DNA of 9,546 nucleotides from JACDDK01 sp035689095. GTDB lineage: Bacteria; Actinomycetota; Rubrobacteria; Rubrobacterales; Rubrobacteraceae. Position numbers and translations under genes: made by a program. Where the stretch lies: NCBI GenBank assembly GCA_035689095.1, contig DASSMB010000060.1, positions 1-9,546 of the forward strand, given 5' to 3'. Shown here piece by piece: positions 6,100 to 9,546 of this stretch (position 1 is the stretch's first letter; the number at the start of each line of letters is the position of its first letter). The notes under the pieces are model-generated. The model was not told the origin of the DNA and made no database searches. It worked only from the letters and a program-made list of their open reading frames with translations.

Positions 6100-6948
6100 C
6101 TACACGGCCTCGGAGAGGGCGCGCCGCAGGGTGCTGGAGTAGCGTCCGGTGCGGATGGTCCTTAGGGCTTTGATCTCGACCTGCCGCGCCCGCTCCTGCG
6201 AGATGCCGAGCACCTCGGAGACCTCGCGCAGCGTGCGGATCCTGCCGTCGTCCAACCCGTGTCGCATCTGCAATACCTTCGCCTCGCGCTCCGGCAGACC
6301 TCTTACGGCCTCCACGAGCGCCCCTTCCCAGCTCCCGATCTCGACGCGCTCGTAGTCCTCGCCGGAACGCTCGTCGGCGAGCAACTCCCCCATCTCGGAG
6401 CCGTCGTCGGCCCCGGTGCCCATCCGGGCGTTGATGCTGGACACCGGCTGGCTCACCTCGCGCAGCCTGCGCGCTTCTTCAGGCTTCACATCGAGCCTGG
6501 CCGCCAACTCCTCCTCGGTGGCGTCGCGGCCCAATTCTACGGAGAGCGCGTTTTCGGCGCGGCGCAGGCGGAACACGGCGTCAACTACGTGAGCGGGGAG
6601 GCGGACGGCGCGTCCGTGGTCCGCGATAGTGCGGGTGACGGCCTGACGGATCCACCACGTAGCGTAGGTCGAGAAGCGGTTCCCCATCTCCGGGTCAAAC
6701 TTCTCGACCGCCCGGATGAGCCCCGCGTTGCCCTCCTGGATGAGGTCCTCGAACGCCACGCCACGCCCCCGGTACTTCTTGGCGATGGAGATTACGAGCC
6801 GCAGGTTGCACTCGATGAGCATCCTGCGCGCCCGCATGTCTCCCTCGCGCACCCGGCGCGACAGCTCGATCTCTTCCCGGCGGTCGAGCAGCCGCCCGTC
6901 TCTTATCTGTCCCAGGTACTGCGTCAGAGAGTCTTGCGCCTGCATCAT
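6100..6948 (-). CDS. RNA polymerase sigma-70 factor, group 2 (RpoD/SigA-like)
   Basis: Directs RNA polymerase to promoters. The 282-aa protein has region 1.2 (DSLTQYLGQIRDGRLL, 6-21), region 2.1-2.4 (ECNLRLVISIAKKYRGRG, then EDLIQEGNAGLIRAVEKFD and FSTYATWWIRQAVTRTI, 46-108), region 3 (RLPAHVVDAVFRLRRAE through SSINARMG, 116-177), and region 4 with its HTH (LPEREAKVLQMRHGL and LREVSEVLGISQERARQVEIKALRTIR, 218-266). It lacks the acidic region 1.1 and the long N-terminus of a primary sigma factor, so I call it an alternative or secondary RpoD-type factor that should read near-consensus -10/-35 promoters. ATG 6948 is the first of two tandem ATGs behind GGAAGGGGAC. It follows the zinc-ribbon gene by 34 bp and precedes thyX by 53 bp. 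Confidence 0.95.
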   Translation of the reverse strand: MMQAQDSLTQYLGQIRDGRLLDRREEIELSRRVREGDMRARRMLIECNLRLVISIAKKYRGRGVAFEDLIQEGNAGLIRAVEKFDPEMGNRFSTYATWWIRQAVTRTIADHGRAVRLPAHVVDAVFRLRRAENALSVELGRDATEEELAARLDVKPEEARRLREVSQPVSSINARMGTGADDGSEMGELLADERSGEDYERVEIGSWEGALVEAVRGLPEREAKVLQMRHGLDDGRIRTLREVSEVLGISQERARQVEIKALRTIRTGRYSSTLRRALSEAV

Positions 6949-6964
6949 CCCACGTCCCCTTCCT

Positions 6965-6985
6965 TAGAACCTATGGTAGAACCTA
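6965..6985 (-). repeat. Tandem TAGGTTCTA pair upstream of the sigma factor gene
   Basis: Two identical 9-bp copies of TAGGTTCTA are separated by CCA, giving a 12-bp period. Each copy has inverted TAG/CTA ends, so the whole 21 bp has the pattern TAGnnnCTAnnnTAGnnnCTA and reads similarly on both strands. A -10-like TACCAT (6978-6973) lies across the centre and would start transcription about 17 nt before ATG 6948. The element also overlaps the TAG stop codon of the upstream gene. It could be an operator or an activator site for a promoter specific to the sigma gene. Confidence 0.45.
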
Positions 6986-7264
6986 CGCCGCCGAGGGCCC
7001 ATCTCCGAAACCGCCGTTCACGCGCGGACCGCCGTGCGTCACGAAACGCTCCAGCACCCGCTCATCTAAGCTGGAGGTGATCCACCACTCCCGCCCGCAC
7101 GAGCACGCCAACGAGAGCGAGCGTCTGATCCCCGGCTCCCGGAGCGCCGCCTCCTTGAGTGACCGGATGCAGCACGTCGGGATCTCCCGCACGTATACCT
7201 CCCGGTGCGGCTCTCCAGCAGGAGCGACCGTCGTATCCGGCCGCAGAGCGCTCCTCTTCCTCAC
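6983..7264 (-). CDS. Small zinc-ribbon-like protein, unknown function (paralogue A)
   Basis: 93 aa, not recognised as a named family. It has a CC pair (31-32) after VYVREIPT and a second knuckle C54-S-C56-G followed by REWW, which together look like a two-knuckle zinc-binding ribbon; the tail is rich in glycine and arginine. The same layout, VY, then LP/IP-x-CC-x-RS, then C..CG..W, occurs in the gene just upstream, so the two are probably paralogues. The GTG start overlaps the upstream TGA as GTGA (7264-7261), with GAGAGGAG ahead of it: strong support for translational coupling and for both frames being real. The protein has no signal peptide or membrane segment. The role could be DNA or RNA binding or an adaptor, but nothing in the sequence fixes it. 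Confidence 0.68.
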   Translation of the reverse strand: MRKRSALRPDTTVAPAGEPHREVYVREIPTCCIRSLKEAALREPGIRRSLSLACSCGREWWITSSLDERVLERFVTHGGPRVNGGFGDGPSAA

Positions 7265-7488
7265 GCCGCTCCTCTCCTCTCATCCTCCGAACCGCGCCGC
7301 ATGAACGCATCCTCTTCCGGGACCACAGGTATCGGGGCCTGCCACATCGCGCCGCAGGAGTGGCACTCGAAGCCATCTTCCGCGATCCGGGCGCTTCTCT
7401 GGCAGCAGGCGGGGAGGTCGGCCTCGTAGACCGACTCCTCGCCCATAGCCGCGATCCAGAGCCGCTCGCTCCGCGCTTCGCTCCTCAC
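7261..7488 (-). CDS. Small zinc-ribbon-like protein, unknown function (paralogue B)
   Basis: 75 aa from GTG 7488. Cys28-Cys29 (LPACCQRS) and C42-HS-C45-G-AMW form a compact two-knuckle ribbon. No named family is recognised. GTG at 7488 lies 2 bp after the stop of the Rad52-like gene (7491), with GGGAAGG 11 nt upstream; ATG at 7446 is the alternative and would give 61 aa still containing all four cysteines. An ATG at 7524 would overlap the upstream gene by 34 bp and is less likely. The stop overlaps the start of paralogue A. The tight packing puts it in one operon with the Rad52-like gene upstream and paralogue A downstream, which hints at a shared role in DNA transactions. Confidence 0.68.
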   Translation of the reverse strand: MRSEARSERLWIAAMGEESVYEADLPACCQRSARIAEDGFECHSCGAMWQAPIPVVPEEDAFMRRGSEDERRGAA

Positions 7489-7490
7489 TG

Positions 7491-8084
7491 CTACGCCGCC
7501 TTCCCGGAGAGGCGCCCGATCCACTCACTCGCCTCCTCGCGGGTGAGCTGGCCCACCGGCTTCCCGACCATGTCCTCGAACCTGGCCAGCCCATCCTCGA
7601 CCACGTCCGCGATGAGGGCCTCCAGGTAGTTGAGCTGCTTGCGCGTGGCCGGCAACTCGCCCTTGCCTTCCTCCCGAGGCGCCCGAACCTGTTTCTCCGT
7701 CCGCTGCCCGTCGCCGGACGCGACGCCGGTCTCCTCAGCCGGCACGGCGCTCTCCTCGCCGCCGAGCTCCTCGAAGGCGGTGACGCCGACGTTGATCGCA
7801 TCGCGCAGCGCCCGCGCCTTCGCCCGTGTCTCGGCCATCCGAATCAGGTGCGGCGCTATGGCCCGGTTGACGTTCTCCGGGCTCGCGTCCCCGATCCCGG
7901 TGTACTTGCCCTCTTCCGTCCGGACGGTGGCCTTCACTATGGCGACCTCGCCGTTCTCCGGGGCCGGTATCTGCAAGAGATCCGTCTCGATGCTCCTGAG
8001 TCCCCGCGCGTGCGCCTCCTCCAGAAGCCCCGCGTACAACACGAACCGCTTGCCCTGCCGCTCGATCATGTACTCTTCCCGCAT
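7491..8084 (-). CDS. Rad52/phage annealase-like protein with C-terminal TxKQ/EAS helical domain
   Basis: 197 aa in three parts. Residues 12-108 form an alpha/beta domain: RFVLYAGLLEEAHARGL, a strand AIVKATVRTEEGKYTGIGDASPENV, then a basic helix HLIRMAETRAKARALRDAINVG and FEELGG. The GxGDAS and AETRAxARALRxAxNxG features recall proteins I associate with Rad52-type or phage single-strand annealing and ssDNA-binding families, but I cannot confirm family membership. A charged, low-complexity linker (109-143) follows. Residues 146-195 (ATRKQLNYLEALIAD ... LTREEASEWIGRL) match a small helical module often found at the ends of actinobacterial and phage proteins. ATG 8084 has AAGGAGG 7 nt upstream. 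The gene starts 79 bp after the STAS-like/HTH gene, and the shared palindrome lies in that gap. Confidence 0.8.
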   Translation of the reverse strand: MREEYMIERQGKRFVLYAGLLEEAHARGLRSIETDLLQIPAPENGEVAIVKATVRTEEGKYTGIGDASPENVNRAIAPHLIRMAETRAKARALRDAINVGVTAFEELGGEESAVPAEETGVASGDGQRTEKQVRAPREEGKGELPATRKQLNYLEALIADVVEDGLARFEDMVGKPVGQLTREEASEWIGRLSGKAA

Positions 8085-8091
8085 CGCTATA

Positions 8092-8098
8092 CCTCCTT
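8092..8098 (-). promoter_or_regulatory. Ribosome binding site of the Rad52-like gene
   Basis: AAGGAGG lies 7 nt before ATG 8084. This is the best-spaced Shine-Dalgarno in the window and fixes that start rather than the internal ATG at codon 6. Unlike dut and metG, this gene is clearly leadered. Confidence 0.8.
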
Positions 8099-8126
8099 CG
8101 GCGCTCCCGCACCGATATTGCTGTCT

Positions 8127-8142
8127 TCACTGAATTGAGTGA
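8127..8142. promoter_or_regulatory. Putative operator, copy 1 (TCACTG-N4-GAGTGA) before the Rad52-like gene
   Basis: TCACTGAATTGAGTGA is a 16-bp inverted repeat with perfect 5-bp outer arms. It lies in the 79-bp gap between the STAS-like/HTH and Rad52-like genes, 43 bp before ATG 8084. With the six bases before it (CTGTCT) it matches the second copy at 8742-8763 in 18 of 22 positions and in the same orientation. A -35-like TTGACC (minus strand, 8154-8149) lies just upstream, so a bound protein would cover the promoter spacer or -10. A clear -10 was not found. Confidence 0.6.
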
Positions 8143-8163
8143 GGATGTGGTCAAATAAAAACA

Positions 8164-8769
8164 TCAGGCGATCCGCTCGTAGGTGTACTGGCGTCCGCCG
8201 GGAGCGGCGGTCTCGACTTTACGGTGGATCAGACCGAGCTTCGCGAGCCTCGTCGCCCGGTTGTTGCAGGCGGTGTGGTTGACGCCGAGCTTCTTGGCGA
8301 GATCCGCGTTGGTGATGGATCCGGCGGCCCGTATCTCCTCCAGCGTCTCCACCAGGTGATCCGGCACCGTCCCGACGATGCCCGGCTCCCCGCCGACCTC
8401 GTCCACCCGGATCATCGCGAGCGACCGCTGCCGCAGGGACGCCTCGATGTTCTCCAGCATGTCCCGGTCCTCCTCGACCAGCACCAGCCGCCGGTCCCCG
8501 TACTCCCCGCCCGCGACCCTCGACACCAGAACCCCCAGCGCCTCGTCCGCGAACGAGTAGTCCATCAACTCGACGCCTCGCGTGTCCACATACAGGGTGC
8601 CGCCCTTCGGCAACCCCTCCAGCGCCTCGCCCAGCGCCTCCCGGACCGCCCGGCCCGTCGAGCGGGTGACCATCAGCTTACCCCCGAAGTCGCCTCCCGC
8701 GACCTCGTAGACCAAGCGTGAGTGGTCCTCAGTCACCGGCGCTGTCCTCACTGTCTTCAGTGAAATCAT
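8164..8769 (-). CDS. STAS-like (DUF4325-type) protein with C-terminal winged-helix DNA-binding domain
   Basis: 201 aa. Residues 20-125 resemble the STAS-like domain: TRGVELMDYSFADEALGVL, then RRLVLVEEDRDMLENIEASLRQR. The DYS at 70-72 lines up with the DxS phospho-site of anti-sigma antagonists such as SpoIIAA, making Ser72 a candidate acceptor. Residues 136-201 form a winged helix: VETLEEIRAAGSITNADLAKKLGVNHTACNNRATRLAKLGLI with the wing GGRQYTY. It follows the HATPase gene by 62 bp, a pairing typical of these families. I infer that it is a transcription regulator whose DNA binding is switched by phosphorylation or by contact with the HATPase. ATG 8769 starts within a few bases of the predicted transcript start; GTG 8751 (codon 7) is an alternative. 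A palindrome overlaps codons 3-8, suggesting autoregulation. Confidence 0.85.
   Translation of the reverse strand: MISLKTVRTAPVTEDHSRLVYEVAGGDFGGKLMVTRSTGRAVREALGEALEGLPKGGTLYVDTRGVELMDYSFADEALGVLVSRVAGGEYGDRRLVLVEEDRDMLENIEASLRQRSLAMIRVDEVGGEPGIVGTVPDHLVETLEEIRAAGSITNADLAKKLGVNHTACNNRATRLAKLGLIHRKVETAAPGGRQYTYERIA
8748..8763. promoter_or_regulatory. Putative operator, copy 2 (TCACTG-N4-CAGTGA) at the start of the STAS-like/HTH gene
   Basis: TCACTGTCTTCAGTGA is a perfect 6-bp inverted repeat with a 4-bp spacer. It overlaps codons 3-8 of the STAS-like/HTH gene and lies just downstream of its predicted transcription start, where a bound repressor would block the polymerase. A further half-site, AGTGAA, is repeated at 8759-8764 and 8773-8778, the latter touching the predicted -10. 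See copy 1 for the shared sequence. Confidence 0.6.
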
Positions 8770-8777
8770 ATAAGTGA

Positions 8778-8806
8778 AGTGTACTCTCTGAGCGCTGGAA
8801 TATCAA
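8778..8806 (-). promoter_or_regulatory. Predicted promoter of the STAS-like/HTH gene
   Basis: On the minus strand TTGATA (8806-8801) and TACACT (8783-8778) are separated by exactly 17 bp, the best sigma-70 type promoter seen in the window. The predicted start near 8771 is only about 2 nt before ATG 8769, so the mRNA would be leaderless or nearly so; no Shine-Dalgarno is present. A half-site of the operator abuts the -10. The promoter would allow expression independent of the HATPase gene upstream. Confidence 0.6.
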
Positions 8807-8831
8807 TGGCATATGGAGCGGTATTTTGCGC

Positions 8832-9546
8832 TCATCGGGAACTTTTTTCACGCGGATCGTGGGCGAGGCGCGGGAGGGAGACGCGGACGAAGGTGCCGGG
8901 GAAGAACGGGACGTTGCGGGAGTTCTTGCGGTCCTCGTAGACGGTTACGCGGCCGGTGCCGGAGCGCAAGGAGAGGGAGCCTCCCGCTCGGCCGGAGATC
9001 TGGGCTACGAGCGCCAGGCCGCCGCCGCGCCCGAGCTCGCCGGTGCCGGAGACGCCCATCATCATGGCGTGGCGCAGGGCGTCGTTGTCGGTGGTGGTGT
9101 GCTCGGCGTACTTCGGGTTGCGGGAGAGGGTCTCTCGCACGCCCGGCCCGCCGTCGGCGATGGCGATGAGCACCTCCTCCCCGCGCCGGCCCGTGCCGCT
9201 GACGACGTGGTGGTAGGCCTGGACGGCGGCGTAGGCCCCGAAGGAGGAGCGGCCATGCTCGGCGGCGTTCGCGCAGATCTCCGAGAGGACCGAGCAGATG
9301 GCGACCCGCTCGCGCACCCGGTAGCCCTGATTCTCCAGGATCTCCGAGATGCGGTGGATGATGCCGGGGATCTCCTCCTCGGTGTGGAAGTTTATTAGCT
9401 CCTGCAAGGTGCCGGGGTTGTGCCGCTGCCGCTCCTCCAGGGAGGCCAGGTCCGCGTTAGTCTTCACCCGCCCGCCGAAGTGCCGGAAGAAGTCCATCCG
9501 CTCCAGGTAGGCCGGGACGTCGCGGCCCGAGAGCGCCAGGTCAACC
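8832..9546 (-). CDS. HATPase_c (GHKL) regulator with a preceding STAS-like remnant, N-terminus outside window
   Basis: The frame is open to the window edge, so the true start is not seen; ATG 9497 is an internal candidate giving 221 aa. The 16 residues before it, with the first few after, read DVPAYLERMDFFRHFG, which resembles the last helix of a STAS-type domain. I therefore treat the gene as truncated. Numbered from ATG 9497, the ATP-binding fold has an N-box LSEICANAAEHG (71-82, Asn77 for Mg), a G1 box IADGGPGV (113-120), and a G2 box GELGRGGGLAL (153-163). There is no membrane segment and no dimerisation helix with a phospho-His, so it resembles anti-sigma/serine-kinase GHKL proteins (RsbW, SpoIIAB) more than sensor histidine kinases. 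Its likely partner is the STAS-like/HTH protein encoded 62 bp downstream. Confidence 0.85.
   Translation of the reverse strand, partial: VDLALSGRDVPAYLERMDFFRHFGGRVKTNADLASLEERQRHNPGTLQELINFHTEEEIPGIIHRISEILENQGYRVRERVAICSVLSEICANAAEHGRSSFGAYAAVQAYHHVVSGTGRRGEEVLIAIADGGPGVRETLSRNPKYAEHTTTDNDALRHAMMMGVSGTGELGRGGGLALVAQISGRAGGSLSLRSGTGRVTVYEDRKNSRNVPFFPGTFVRVSLPRLAHDPREKSSR

Noticed and set aside
7280..7801. Minus-strand frame of 173 codons overlapping the Rad52-like and zinc-ribbon genes
   Set aside because: It is a Ser/Arg-rich translation in a different frame from two better supported genes that are linked by stop/start coupling.
8141..8163. T-rich stretch (GTTTTTATTTG on the minus strand) after the STAS-like/HTH stop as an intrinsic terminator
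   Set aside because: No GC-rich hairpin precedes it; it more likely belongs to an upstream promoter region with the TTGACC hexamer.
8816..8833. GAGCG/CGCTC inverted repeat just after the HATPase stop as a terminator
   Set aside because: The stem is only 5 bp and no T-run follows in the direction of transcription.
8841..8849. A6 run near the end of the HATPase gene as a programmed frameshift site
   Set aside because: The alternative frames meet stops soon, without any recognisable domain, and no downstream structure is evident.

Overview
The window is GC-rich, densely coded, and almost entirely on the minus strand; only metG is on the plus strand. Gene content, GTG/TTG starts, short intergenic gaps, apparent leaderless promoters and actinobacterial-type sigma, thyX and zinc-ribbon genes suggest a high-GC, deep-branching actinobacterium. 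A Rubrobacter-like organism is my best guess, made from general impression and not from a search.

Layout. (1) Left edge, 1-687, minus: dut (dUTPase) followed 2 bp later by the N-terminus of a GT-B glycosyltransferase that runs off the window. dut and metG are divergent, and each has a -10-like hexamer exactly 7 nt before its ATG, as in leaderless transcripts. (2) metG, 768-2495, plus. (3) 2516-6046, minus: thyX, a 119-aa rhodanese and an MFS transporter in one run. thyX carries a 350-aa in-frame intein with a LAGLIDADG-type endonuclease. The MFS frame has no ATG, GTG or TTG before its first two membrane helices. (4) 6100-9546, minus: a regulatory and DNA-metabolism cluster. In transcription order it has a STAS-remnant/HATPase protein (truncated by the window edge), a STAS-like protein with a C-terminal winged helix, a protein resembling Rad52-type single-strand annealing proteins, two small paralogous zinc-ribbon-like proteins joined by a GTGA overlap, and a group-2 sigma-70 factor.

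How the genes may work together. The HATPase and STAS-like/HTH pair looks like a partner-switch or phospho-switch that ends in a DNA-binding protein instead of a free anti-sigma antagonist. The same 22-bp element (18/22 identical, containing a TCACTG/CAGTGA-type palindrome) lies at the start of the STAS-like/HTH gene and between that gene and the Rad52-like gene. This suggests autoregulation plus control of the downstream genes. The sigma factor is last in this run, behind a duplicated TAGGTTCTA element. The cluster as a stress or DNA-damage switch is the most novel reading of the window; it is inference from gene order and DNA motifs. dut and thyX make and use dUMP for dTTP synthesis but sit in separate transcription units.

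No RNA genes, CRISPR arrays, insertion sequences or convincing intrinsic terminators were seen. There is no gene-free stretch longer than about 85 bp.
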